A stretch of DNA of 64,000 bases from Peribacillus frigoritolerans_B (GTDB taxonomy: Bacteria > Bacillota > Bacilli > Bacillales > DSM-1321). The stretch is taken from assembly GCF_044762665.1 (NCBI RefSeq), contig NZ_JBIWES010000003.1:186001-250000 (forward strand). The letters run 5' to 3'. The notes beneath the pieces are model-generated. The model was not told the origin of the DNA. It saw only the letters and a list, made by a program, of their open reading frames with translations, and did no database searches. Made by a program: the position numbers and the translations under genes. Of the stretch, positions 42,353 through 50,345 are shown in pieces. The stretch's first letter is position 1. Each line of letters opens with the position of its first letter.

Positions 42353-42463
42353 GCCCTTATCATTTTTACGTTTTCTTGGTATAATGATTATCTGTAAGAG
42401 AAAAGTGTCTAAATGATCACCCTTTATATCTTGCAAATATAAAACATAGGTGGTAAATAAAAA

Positions 42464-43429
42464 ATGGAAACAAAACCATATAGAGTATTACTTTATTATT
42501 TGTATGTACCAATCGAGAATCATGAAGAATTCGCAGCCGAACATCTTGCGGCATGTAAAGCCCTTGAATTGAAAGGCCGTATCTTGGTGGCTTCAGAAGG
42601 TATCAACGGAACAGTTTCAGGTACGATCGAACAAACCGACAAATATATGGACATGATGAAAAGCGATCCCCGCTTTGCCGATATCGTGTTTAAAATAGAT
42701 GAAGCTGACGGCCATGCTTTCAAAAAAATGCATGTTCGTCCACGCAATGAACTTGTAACGCTTCGCTTGGAAGAAGACATCAACCCGAACCGTACGACAG
42801 GCAAATACTTGAGCCCGAAGGAGTTCTTCGAGCAAATGCAAGATGAAAATACCGTCGTCCTTGATGCCAGAAATGACTATGAATTTGATTTAGGACATTT
42901 CAGGGGCGCAATCAAGCCGGAAATCACGAATTTCCGTGAACTTCCTGAATGGGTCCGGGAAAATAAACAAATGTTCGAAGGCAAAAAAATCCTAACGTAT
43001 TGCACCGGCGGTATCCGCTGTGAGAAATTCTCCGGCTGGCTTGTCGAAGAAGGCTTTGAAGATGTAAGCCAGCTGCATGGCGGCATCGCAACATACGGGA
43101 AGGACCCCGAAGTCCAAGGTGAGCTATGGGATGGCCAAATGTATGTTTTCGATGAAAGGATTGCTGTACCTATCAACCAAAAGGAACATGTCATTGTCGG
43201 ACGCGATATTTATTCCGGTGAACCTTGTGAACGCTATGTCAATTGCGCTAACCCTGAATGCAATAAGAAAATCCTTTGCAGCGAAGAGAACGAACACAAA
43301 CATATGCGCAGCTGTACTCATGAATGCCGAGTACATCCGCGTAACCGCTATGTAGTCGAGCATAACCTTTCTGAAGAAGAAGTGGCTAAGAGATTACAAC
43401 TAATCGAAGAAACCATTACGGCAAAATGA
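42464..43429 (+). CDS. trhO: tRNA uridine(34) hydroxylase TrhO (rhodanese domain)
   Basis: A 321-residue protein of the TrhO/YceA family that forms 5-hydroxyuridine at the wobble position of tRNAs using molecular oxygen. It has an N-terminal acylphosphatase-like domain (residues about 1-95), then a rhodanese domain (about 125-220) with the active cysteine in LTYCTGGIRCEKFSGWL, and a C-terminal cysteine-rich zinc region (CANPECNKKILC and CTHECRVHPRNRYV). Bacillus YbfQ is the same family. AGGTGG precedes the ATG. It is divergent from the nitronate monooxygenase gene and ends with its own terminator. Confidence 0.94.
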   Translation: METKPYRVLLYYLYVPIENHEEFAAEHLAACKALELKGRILVASEGINGTVSGTIEQTDKYMDMMKSDPRFADIVFKIDEADGHAFKKMHVRPRNELVTLRLEEDINPNRTTGKYLSPKEFFEQMQDENTVVLDARNDYEFDLGHFRGAIKPEITNFRELPEWVRENKQMFEGKKILTYCTGGIRCEKFSGWLVEEGFEDVSQLHGGIATYGKDPEVQGELWDGQMYVFDERIAVPINQKEHVIVGRDIYSGEPCERYVNCANPECNKKILCSEENEHKHMRSCTHECRVHPRNRYVVEHNLSEEEVAKRLQLIEETITAK

Positions 43430-43436
43430 TTTTAGC

Positions 43437-43476
43437 AAACCCGAATCAGTGGACAAGATCCCTATTCGGGTTTTTT
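43437..43476 (+). terminator. Rho-independent terminator
   Basis: The perfect 10-bp stem AAACCCGAAT / ATTCGGGTTT has a 17-base loop and a T6 tail. Confidence 0.88.
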
Positions 43477-43698
43477 ATCGATTCAAACCAAATCTTATTT
43501 CCCTATATTAAATCTATGCCTTGGACTTCATCCCACTGCAAGAATTAACTATGATCTTTTAATGCCATCTGCTTCTACTGCAATATTACTTACATTCTTA
43601 CTTCTATATCACAATAGAAAAAACCTTCTTAAATCGTAAAAAGAAATAAAATATCCTCCATTAAACCATTAGCGGTCAGCAGGTTTACCTTCAATGAA

Positions 43699-43733
43699 AA
43701 GAGCGATTCCTCTTTAAAGGAATCGCTCTTAAT
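43699..43733 (-). terminator. Rho-independent terminator after the SOD gene
   Basis: A 13-bp perfect stem (AAGAGCGATTCCT and complement) with a six-base loop; on the minus strand it is followed by TTTTCATT. Confidence 0.88.
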
Positions 43734-43738
43734 TCATG

Positions 43739-44371
43739 TTATTTTGCCTCTGCACTTACAACAATCCCGCAAGCTTGTCTATCGCCTGCATCACCAGTTT
43801 TCAAAGTATCTGCATCCGGTCCTTTTTCTCCATTGGCTTCATAACGGTCAGGGATATTGGCAAAGTTGTCTGGATTCGCATGGACGATTACAGCCAGCTC
43901 CTCTTTCTTCAGTTGGTCTATTGTCATGTTATCCAATGTTGCCGAATATTTGGCTGTCCCATCTTCTTTTACATATAAAGGAGGCATATCCCCTGCATGT
44001 TTGGAGTGCGTTTCATCAGTTGGATTGAAGTGTCCTCCCGCTGTAGTGAAAGGGCCATCCTTGGCATCCGCCTCACATACTGCGTTTTCGTGAACATGGA
44101 ATCCATGATAGCCTGGCTCAAGGCCTTCCAAAGCGGTCTCGATCACTACAGAATTCTCTTCAGAGGTAAAGTTCACCGTTCCAAGTGTTTTTCCTTCTAC
44201 ATCTTTAACTTCCGCTTTCACCTGCGGATCGACCTCTGTATCTGTTCCTTGTCCCACTGCATTCAAGTCCTCGGCATTTTTGTCCGCCTGATTTGAATCA
44301 TCCGCTGAATTGCATCCATACAGCAAAAAGGCAGCACACATTGGGAGCACAAGCTTTTGTTTATAGTTCAT
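43739..44371 (-). CDS. sodC: Cu/Zn superoxide dismutase-like lipoprotein
   Basis: A 210-residue secreted lipoprotein with a signal peptide and lipobox (LLYGC). The SodC domain has copper ligands in GYHGFHVHENAVC (two histidines), GGHFNP and AVIVHANPDNF, with a shortened zinc loop (THSKHAGDMPPL) that still offers two histidines and an aspartate. The active-site arginine and disulfide cysteine lie in DAGDRQACGIV. All ligands are kept, so it is probably an active dismutase, unlike Bacillus subtilis YojM, which is reported to lack a copper ligand. A linker of about 30 acidic residues follows the lipid anchor. Confidence 0.88.
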   Translation of the reverse strand: MNYKQKLVLPMCAAFLLYGCNSADDSNQADKNAEDLNAVGQGTDTEVDPQVKAEVKDVEGKTLGTVNFTSEENSVVIETALEGLEPGYHGFHVHENAVCEADAKDGPFTTAGGHFNPTDETHSKHAGDMPPLYVKEDGTAKYSATLDNMTIDQLKKEELAVIVHANPDNFANIPDRYEANGEKGPDADTLKTGDAGDRQACGIVVSAEAK

Positions 44372-44542
44372 GATAAAATTCCCTCACTCTCTTTTATGTA
44401 TCTTCCTCTTATTACTTTCCACTATTATGGAAGAATAAACAGAAAACGGGATAAATAGGAAAATAGATTACACTAGTGAGAGTGAGCACCTTACTAAATT
44501 CACAGATAAGGATTTACAATATAGCTTAAAGGGCTCACATTT

Positions 44543-45850
44543 TTACAAAGTGATGACCCCGAAAGCAATGGCTGCGATCGTCATGATGATGGTTGTCCCA
44601 AACGCCCATTTAAACAGGAATTTTTGATGATCCCCAAAATCCACGCCTACAAGGCCAATCAATATGAATGTTGCAGGCACCAATGGCGATAATGGGAACC
44701 CTGCGGTCGAATGACCTAATAAAGCCGCCCTTCCGATTTTTACAGGGGCAATGCCGAAGTTCGCTGCCGTTTCACTTATTATTGGTAGAATGCCAAAATA
44801 ATAGGCATCAGGTGAAAAAATGAACCCCATCGGTATGCTCGTCAACGCTACCACCAGTGGCAAATGTGCCCCGAGCCACTCCGGAATGACGGTTACGATT
44901 GAAGCAGCCATCGAGTCCATCATCTTTGTTTCTGTGAATACACCCGTAAAAATCCCGGCGGCGAAAATGAGTGTACAGATCATCACGAAACTATTGGCAT
45001 GACTTAAAATCCTTTCCTGCTGTTCTTTTGGGTTAGGGAAGTTAACGAATAGTGCAATCGCAAAAGCGGAGGCAAATAAGATTTGGATCGGCAGCACTTC
45101 CATCACCAGCAAAACCATCAGTAAAATCGTCAAGGACCAATTAAACCAAAAAAGCCTGGATGTTCCTTTAGGTGCGGTTTCAACAGCTGCAGCCTGTTCG
45201 CCCATACCAGGTGGCATGTTCGTCTCCATGGAACTGACTCCTAATCTCTCCCTTTCCTTCTTGCCAAGTACATATGCCGAAAAAAGCGTCCATAAAAGAC
45301 CGCAAATCATGACCGGAATGAGAGGAATGAATAACTCCGATACTTCAACCTGAAGGCTCGCGGCCGCCCTTACCAAAGGACCTCCCCATGGAATCATATT
45401 CATGACGCCAGCGGCCAAACCAACGACACAGGCCAATATGAGCCTGTTCATCCCTAATTTGATATAAAGCGGCAACATGGCCGAAACAGTGATCATGAAT
45501 GTGGAAGAACCGTCTCCGTCCAAACCTACCAACATGGTTATAATGGCGGTTGCCATGACAACCTTTAGCGGATCTCCTTTTACAAAACTCAGTATTTTAG
45601 CGATCATGGGCTCGAATAACCCGACGTCAATCATTAAACCAAAATACAGAATAGCAAAAACGATCATGACTGCGGTCGGTGTCACCTTTAAAATACCCGC
45701 AACCATCATATCTCCCATTTCCGAGGCAAACCCACCAATCAAACCAAAAGCTATCGCCGTGAAGATAAAAGCGACAACCACTGATAAACGCTTCGTGATG
45801 ACCAAGACCAGAAACGTTAAAATCATGCAAAATCCTAAAATCGTCAACAT
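44543..45850 (-). CDS. CitMHS family citrate:cation symporter
   Basis: A 435-residue, 11-12-helix transporter of the CitMHS family, which imports citrate complexed with Mg or Ca together with protons. Characteristic parts are the N-terminal MLTILGFCMILTFLVLVI, the VGLDGDGSSTFMITVSAMLP segment, GGPLVRAAASL and the C-terminal SPDAYYFGILPIISETA and GHSTAGFPLSPLVPATFIL. AAAGGAG lies eight bases before the ATG; a 31-codon upstream extension has no support. Which metal is used (CitM, CitH or CitN type) cannot be told. A cre-like TGAAAACATTTTTC lies just upstream, suggesting carbon catabolite control. Confidence 0.9.
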   Translation of the reverse strand: MLTILGFCMILTFLVLVITKRLSVVVAFIFTAIAFGLIGGFASEMGDMMVAGILKVTPTAVMIVFAILYFGLMIDVGLFEPMIAKILSFVKGDPLKVVMATAIITMLVGLDGDGSSTFMITVSAMLPLYIKLGMNRLILACVVGLAAGVMNMIPWGGPLVRAAASLQVEVSELFIPLIPVMICGLLWTLFSAYVLGKKERERLGVSSMETNMPPGMGEQAAAVETAPKGTSRLFWFNWSLTILLMVLLVMEVLPIQILFASAFAIALFVNFPNPKEQQERILSHANSFVMICTLIFAAGIFTGVFTETKMMDSMAASIVTVIPEWLGAHLPLVVALTSIPMGFIFSPDAYYFGILPIISETAANFGIAPVKIGRAALLGHSTAGFPLSPLVPATFILIGLVGVDFGDHQKFLFKWAFGTTIIMTIAAIAFGVITL

Positions 45851-45876
45851 GTTAAAAACTCCTTTAATTGTAAAAA

Positions 45877-45890
45877 TGAAAACATTTTTC
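45877..45890 (-). promoter_or_regulatory. cre-like site upstream of the citrate transporter
   Basis: TGAAAACATTTTTC resembles the CcpA consensus TGWAANCGNTNWCA but lacks the central CG and the final CA. It lies within 40 bp of the start codon. Weak evidence. Confidence 0.25.
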
Positions 45891-45958
45891 TTTATCTTAT
45901 TTTTCTGAAAAATCAATATTTTCACATTATACCATTTGCCCATTCATTAAAAAACCAG

Positions 45959-45976
45959 TTAAACAAATTCGTTTAA
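45959..45976. promoter_or_regulatory. Palindromic operator candidate between citrate transporter and MFS gene
   Basis: TTAAAC-AAATTC-GTTTAA is an 18-base inverted repeat just upstream of TATACT (45995-46000), the -10 candidate of the MFS gene. It overlaps the expected -35 position, as repressor sites do. A related half-site AGTTAAAT follows 14 bases later. Confidence 0.4.
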
Positions 45977-46038
45977 TAAATTAGTTAAATTCTGTATACT
46001 ATTATTTAGGAACCCGAAGTTTTTTTCGGAGGAAAGAA

Positions 46039-46056
46039 GTGTTGTATGTAAAATGA
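46039..46056 (+). CDS. Five-codon minigene overlapping the MFS start
   Basis: GTG-TTG-TAT-GTA-AAA-TGA lies six bases after the only good ribosome-binding site (GGAGG, 46028-46032), and its stop overlaps the ATG of the MFS gene (ATGA). The MFS ATG itself is 20 bases from that site, too far for normal initiation. A short hairpin (CCGAA / TTCGG, 46014-46029) covers the first bases of the site. Translational coupling is an inference. Confidence 0.35.
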   Translation: MLYVK

Positions 46057-47264
46057 ATGCTCACAAAATAGCAAAACGGAATCTTTTAATCATGTGGTTC
46101 GCCAATTTCTTCATAGGCGGGAGCATGACGATGGTTCTCCCATTCATATCCTTATACATTGGTACATTCGGAGATTATTCGACTCAATATATCCAGCATT
46201 GGTCCGGATGGACATTTGGAATCACTTTTGTGACTGCCTTTTTATTTTCTCCCATTTGGGGACGAATTGGTGACAGGTATGGCAGAAAGAAAATCTTGAT
46301 TGCTTGTGCCTTTGGGATGGGTCTGTCCATTTTCCTGATGGGATTCGTTGAAAATGTTTGGCAGCTATTCGTCCTAAGGATGTTCACGGGAATATTCACT
46401 GGCTTCATTTCCATGTCCCAGGCCTTCATTTCAACGCAGACTCCCAAAGAAATTGCCGGACGTGTACTGGGAACCTTGCAAACGGGAAATATAACCGGAT
46501 CCCTTTTCGGACCATTGCTTGGCGGCCTGCTCGCAGACACACTCGGCTATTCAACCGCCTTTAAATTCACCTCCATCACCATTTTCATCTCTGGACTTCT
46601 TGTTTTTGCAACCAAGGAGTACCGAATGGAGCGGCAAAAGGGAACGAAGTCGAGCTATACAAGCAGGGAGGTTCTCTCGCATATCTTTAGAAATCCCATC
46701 CTGGTGAATGTCATGCTCATCTCGACGCTCGTTCAAGTTGCCCACTTCAGCATCCAGCCCATTCTTTCTTTATACGTTGGTGAGCTGCATGGAACTTCCA
46801 ACCTTGGTTTTTATTCAGGAATCGCCTTTTCTGCAGCTGGCCTGGGGAATTTATTGATGGCGCGTCACTGGGGCAAGATAGGTGATCGGCATGGACATGT
46901 GAAGATTCTTGTGCTGCTTCTTTTTTTGACAGCTCTTGTCTACTTGCCTGGTGCCTTCATCAATCATTTTTGGCAGCTTGTCTTTGTACGTTTCATACTG
47001 GGCATGGCAATAGGCGGCATCATCCCTGTAAGGATTGCCTACATTCGCCAAGAAGCGCCTGTCGCAATGCAGGGGGAAGTACTTGGGTACAATACGAGCC
47101 TGCGCTTTTTAGGCAATATCATCGGACCCGCAATGGGCGGAATGGTTGCTGGTTTCTACGGATTCTCCGCCGTTTTCATCACGACCAGCACGTTACTCCT
47201 AATAGCTGGACTTGTCCTCTATTTCGCGATGCACCGTAATCCGGAGTTGGCCAGATCACATTAA
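46053..47264 (+). CDS. MFS drug-efflux-type transporter
   Basis: A 403-residue, 12-helix major facilitator. The loop 2-3 signature is GRIGDRYGRKKIL, repeated in the second half as GKIGDRHGHVKIL, and helix 5 carries the antiporter motif C region (TGNITGSLFGPLLGGLLAD). It resembles the DHA1-type exporters YmfD/YitG of Bacillus. A putative metabolite or drug exporter; the substrate is not predictable. It is divergent from the citrate transporter. The upstream palindrome, minigene and hairpin suggest both transcriptional and translational control. It is followed by a strong terminator. Confidence 0.88.
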   Translation: MNAHKIAKRNLLIMWFANFFIGGSMTMVLPFISLYIGTFGDYSTQYIQHWSGWTFGITFVTAFLFSPIWGRIGDRYGRKKILIACAFGMGLSIFLMGFVENVWQLFVLRMFTGIFTGFISMSQAFISTQTPKEIAGRVLGTLQTGNITGSLFGPLLGGLLADTLGYSTAFKFTSITIFISGLLVFATKEYRMERQKGTKSSYTSREVLSHIFRNPILVNVMLISTLVQVAHFSIQPILSLYVGELHGTSNLGFYSGIAFSAAGLGNLLMARHWGKIGDRHGHVKILVLLLFLTALVYLPGAFINHFWQLVFVRFILGMAIGGIIPVRIAYIRQEAPVAMQGEVLGYNTSLRFLGNIIGPAMGGMVAGFYGFSAVFITTSTLLLIAGLVLYFAMHRNPELARSH

Positions 47265-47280
47265 TTACATTTTTGGCAAG

Positions 47281-47310
47281 AAAGCCTGCTTACATCTAGA
47301 AGCAGGCTTT
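47281..47310 (+). terminator. Rho-independent terminator
   Basis: AAAGCCTGCTT pairs with AAGCAGGCTTT across an eight-base loop. Confidence 0.88.
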
Positions 47311-47513
47311 CTCATGTTTATTTCTCATACAGCTGTAGTACTGGATACTTCTGGAACTGGATTTCGTTTCGGTCGTATTCCGATACAGGCAGTGAGGCCA
47401 AAAATGAACAAGAAACCAGCTGCTGCACATGGTTTCCCAAGTTATAGCGTCAAAAGGGGAAGGTTGGCCGCAGCCATAAACACTTCATAACATCAAATTT
47501 TATGTTAAGATTA

Positions 47514-47600
47514 TTTTAGGCAAATTTTATGAAAGTAAAAGACGCAAAGCCACGGGCCTAACACAACATCTTAGTTGTCATGGCAGCCGGGTTGCCAAGA
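47514..47600 (+). ncRNA. Cyclic-di-GMP-I (GEMM) riboswitch
   Basis: The aptamer core is plain: GGCAAA at the start, a P2 stem TTTTA / TAAAA capped by a GAAA tetraloop, the hallmark GACGCAAAGCC with GGGCCTAA, a P3 stem (CACAAC / GTTGT region) and the closing GCAGCCGGGTTGCCAAG. These match the GEMM class I consensus in order and spacing. It lies about 80 bases upstream of the zinc-ribbon gene with no other gene between. The first 13 bases are perfectly complementary to 47647-47659, a likely expression platform. Confidence 0.88.
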
Positions 47601-47680
47601 TTTTTCTTGAATGGATCACTTTATTATTAATTTCTTGCCCCTTTTTAATTTGCCTAAAATTAAAAATAGGAGGGTTATAT

Positions 47681-47875
47681 ATGTTTTTTCCTACCATTTA
47701 TACAGCTACTACGGATGAGAGACACATAGTTAAAGATAAAAATACTTGTGCATGCGGCACAAGGTATAATGTATTCGCAATGTTGACCAGAAGCGACCTT
47801 CGAAAGATCAGGTTTAAGCATTATAAAGAAGTGACATGCCCTAAATGTAAATCCAGTATCATTGATAAGGAATAG
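47681..47875 (+). CDS. 64-residue zinc-ribbon protein under c-di-GMP riboswitch control
   Basis: Unknown protein with four cysteines arranged as CACG (residues about 24-27) and CPKC (about 55-58), a compact zinc-ribbon separated by a helical, basic segment (MLTRSDLRKIRFKHYKEV). There is no signal peptide or membrane segment, so it is cytosolic; nucleic-acid or protein binding is possible. AGGAGGG precedes the ATG. It is the only gene downstream of the c-di-GMP-I riboswitch; riboswitches of this class normally govern motility, adhesion, exopolysaccharide or signalling genes, so a role in that programme is inferred. I do not recognise a named family. Confidence 0.8.
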   Translation: MFFPTIYTATTDERHIVKDKNTCACGTRYNVFAMLTRSDLRKIRFKHYKEVTCPKCKSSIIDKE

Positions 47876-47938
47876 CCTCTTGACACCGTGATGAGGGTTC
47901 CTACTCCAAGAACTTTGATAGAGCTGGCCTTTTCACCC

Positions 47939-48100
47939 TCACCACTTCCATGTATGTTGAAAAGGGAAGTTATTGTCCCGGTAACCATAGCCATCTTCCT
48001 CATGCCAAGTGACTCCTCTTCCAGTTTCAAAACTGCAATCCGGTATGGCCTGTAGATCAATCAATGTCGCATATTCGACCATTTTAGCTTTATCTTCCAT
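47939..48100 (-). CDS. Possible 53-residue ORF, unknown
   Basis: The minus-strand frame MEDKAKMVEYATLIDLQAIP continues with a hydrophilic, aromatic-rich part (THEEDGYGY-like, ending QHTWKW). Codon usage and composition look protein-like, but the ribosome-binding site (GAAGAG) is weak and no terminator follows. It may be a small gene or a remnant. Confidence 0.3.
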   Translation of the reverse strand: MEDKAKMVEYATLIDLQAIPDCSFETGRGVTWHEEDGYGYRDNNFPFQHTWKW

Positions 48101-48556
48101 TTCTCTTCAAACTTTTATCTAACTGTCCTTTACATCTTTTCCGGAATTTCACCATGGTGAATGGGAAAAGAATCAGGAAAATGCTAATGATCATCCCCTC
48201 TCAAAACGTTTGCCACAAATCCCCATGAAAATTCCAATTGAAATGATTCAACATCCAATGTTTCTTGGATTATAACGAATTTCAATAAATTTCTTGCAGT
48301 AGCCTTAAATGACTCTTAAGCAAAAGCAATTCAGAAAACCTTTGGAAATTTTTTAACCCTTTCTTGATGCCCATCGTCATTTCTTGAAAATTCCCCCTTT
48401 AGGCCTTTTACCTTCATTCGCCTATGATAAGAAATGAATAGCCCTCGATTTGTCGTTTATATTATCCATATAGATAGAAAGAAGGACTCATGCTATAATT
48501 TAGTGCGTTAAAAAAGAAATGAACACACATATATAAAAGAAAGAAGGAGTGTTTCA
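48101..48556. other. AT-rich intergenic region
   Basis: I see no gene, hairpin or repeat of note. It should hold the SulP promoter; GAAGGAG before the TTG is its ribosome-binding site. Confidence 0.5.
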
Positions 48557-50014
48557 TTGAATACATCTGCATACAAACAGGAATGGTTCGGCAACGTTAG
48601 AGGAGATGTTCTATCCGGAATTGTCGTTGCCTTGGCATTGATTCCTGAGGCGATTGCCTTTTCGATCATTGCCGGCGTTGACCCAATGGTTGGTCTATAT
48701 GCCTCATTCTGCATTGCCATCGTCATCTCTTTCGTCGGCGGAAGGCCGGGAATGATATCGGCTGCCACTGGTGCAATGGCACTCGTCATGGTCGATCTTG
48801 TAAAAGATCATGGCTTGAACTATTTACTGGCTGCGACAATATTGACTGGTTTCCTGCAAATTTTGCTAGGGGTCTTAAAAATCGGGAAATTAATGAAGTT
48901 CATTCCGAAGCCGGTCATGACTGGTTTTGTGAATTCTTTAGCCATCTTGATTTTCACGGCACAGCTCACCCACTTCGTTGGCGAAACATGGATCATGTAT
49001 GTCATGACAGCCGTTTCATTAGCTATCATTTATCTTTTTCCGCGAATCACGAAACTCATACCTTCACCACTTGTCGCCATCATATTCATGACGATCGTTG
49101 CAGTTACCACGGGGGCTACGGTACGTACGGTTGGGGATATGGGGCAATTGACCGAAGCGCTCCCGATGTTCATGCTTCCAGACATCCCTTTGACTTTCGA
49201 AACTTTGGCGATCATTTTCCCTTATTCCATAGCCCTGGCGTTTGTAGGGCTGCTTGAATCGTTATTGACCGCTCAAATAGTCGATGAGATGACTGACACG
49301 GACAGTAATAAAAATAAGGAAGCCAAAGGCCAGGGAATTTCGAATATCATCGCCGGATGTTTCGGCGGCATGGCAGGATGCGCGATGATCGGCCAATCCG
49401 GCATCAACATCAAATCGGGTGGAAGGGGCCGGCTCTCCACTTTTGTAGCAGGCGCATTCCTTATGGTATTAATCGTGGTATTGAATGATGTCCTTATTAA
49501 AATACCGATGGCTGCACTTGTCGCAGTCATGATCATGGTTTCAATCGGGACCTTTGACTGGTCTTCCCTAAAGAGGCTCACTAAAGCTCCAAAGTCGGAT
49601 GCAGCCGTGATGATCGTGACGGTCCTCATTGTCCTTTATACACATGACTTATCAAAAGGGGTATTTGCCGGAGTGCTCTTGAGCATGATTTTCTTCTCGG
49701 CTAAAATTTCTAAAGTGGCTGTGGAGAAAACGGAAGACATCCAGGCTAAGAAAACCACTTATCGTATCAGCGGGCAAATATTTTTCGCTTCTGTCCAGGA
49801 CTTTGTTTCGAAGTTCGACTTCAAGGAAAAAGCGGATGCAATCGTCATCGACTTCTCCCGCTCCAAAATCTGGGATGCTTCAGCAGTCGGTGCTGTCGAT
49901 ACGGTTGTCCTTAAATATCAGCTTTTGGGAATACCAGTCCAAGTGGAAGGACTCGATGAAGAAAGTTCGTTATTGCTTGAAAAACTCGCCACCTCAGAAA
50001 GTAAAATATCTTGA
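48557..50014 (+). CDS. SulP family anion transporter with STAS domain
   Basis: A 485-residue transporter with an N-terminal membrane domain (about residues 1-385) and a cytoplasmic STAS domain (about 395-485; IVIDFSRSKIWDASAVGAVD with the usual serine region). Signature parts are GIVVALALIPEAIAFSIIAG, GGRPGMISAATGAMALVM and the helix-8 AMIGQSGINIKSGGRGRLS. The family moves sulfate, bicarbonate or dicarboxylates; short Bacillus members of this type are annotated as sulfate permeases, but bicarbonate is equally possible. It starts with TTG after AAGGAG. The 48-codon gene about 85 bp downstream may be co-transcribed. Confidence 0.92.
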   Translation: MNTSAYKQEWFGNVRGDVLSGIVVALALIPEAIAFSIIAGVDPMVGLYASFCIAIVISFVGGRPGMISAATGAMALVMVDLVKDHGLNYLLAATILTGFLQILLGVLKIGKLMKFIPKPVMTGFVNSLAILIFTAQLTHFVGETWIMYVMTAVSLAIIYLFPRITKLIPSPLVAIIFMTIVAVTTGATVRTVGDMGQLTEALPMFMLPDIPLTFETLAIIFPYSIALAFVGLLESLLTAQIVDEMTDTDSNKNKEAKGQGISNIIAGCFGGMAGCAMIGQSGINIKSGGRGRLSTFVAGAFLMVLIVVLNDVLIKIPMAALVAVMIMVSIGTFDWSSLKRLTKAPKSDAAVMIVTVLIVLYTHDLSKGVFAGVLLSMIFFSAKISKVAVEKTEDIQAKKTTYRISGQIFFASVQDFVSKFDFKEKADAIVIDFSRSKIWDASAVGAVDTVVLKYQLLGIPVQVEGLDEESSLLLEKLATSESKIS

Positions 50015-50099
50015 AGAAGTAAAATTCTGCTGAATATAATCTTTTCAAACCGACAAAATAGATAACATGAATCATTTCCTTTTGAAAGGAGCGAAAAGC

Positions 50100-50246
50100 A
50101 TGACACCCGAGCAGGATTATACGGCAGCAAATCTGTCACCGGATTTATTGAATGAACTGAAAAGCTTTGAAAGCAGACTTGGCGAGGAAGCCAATAAAGA
50201 ATTGATTGTCATCGCCTATGAAAAAGAAAAGGAATCTTTGAATTAA
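50100..50246 (+). CDS. 48-residue acidic protein, unknown
   Basis: A small hydrophilic, helical protein starting MTPEQDYTAANLSPDLLNEL and ending in ELIVIAYEKEKESLN. AAAGGAG lies eight bases before the ATG, and a terminator starts about nine bases after the stop, so it is very likely expressed, perhaps with the SulP gene upstream. No cysteines or membrane segment. No family recognised. Confidence 0.65.
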   Translation: MTPEQDYTAANLSPDLLNELKSFESRLGEEANKELIVIAYEKEKESLN

Positions 50247-50252
50247 ACAAAA

Positions 50253-50292
50253 AAGACTCAAACACCCTTAATGGATGGTTGAGTCTCTTTTT
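50253..50292 (+). terminator. Rho-independent terminator
   Basis: AAGACTCAAAC pairs with GTTGAGTCTCTT-type sequence (GACTCAA / TTGAGTC) across a 17-base loop, followed by TTTTT. Confidence 0.75.
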
Positions 50293-50301
50293 GCATGTAC
50301 A

Positions 50302-50340
50302 GAAAAAGGGTGCCCATGTATTTAATGAGCACCCCTTTTC
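50302..50340 (-). terminator. Rho-independent terminator after ppaC
   Basis: On the minus strand GAAAAGGGGTGC pairs with GCACCCTTTTTC, ending in a T5 run. Confidence 0.85.
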
Positions 50341-50345
50341 CTGTA

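Noticed and set aside
47312..47490. Minus-strand segment reading like a membrane-protein C-terminus (GFLFIFGLTACIGI) with an in-frame stop
   Set aside because: Too short and without start signals; could be a remnant, but the plus strand is equally open and I cannot choose.
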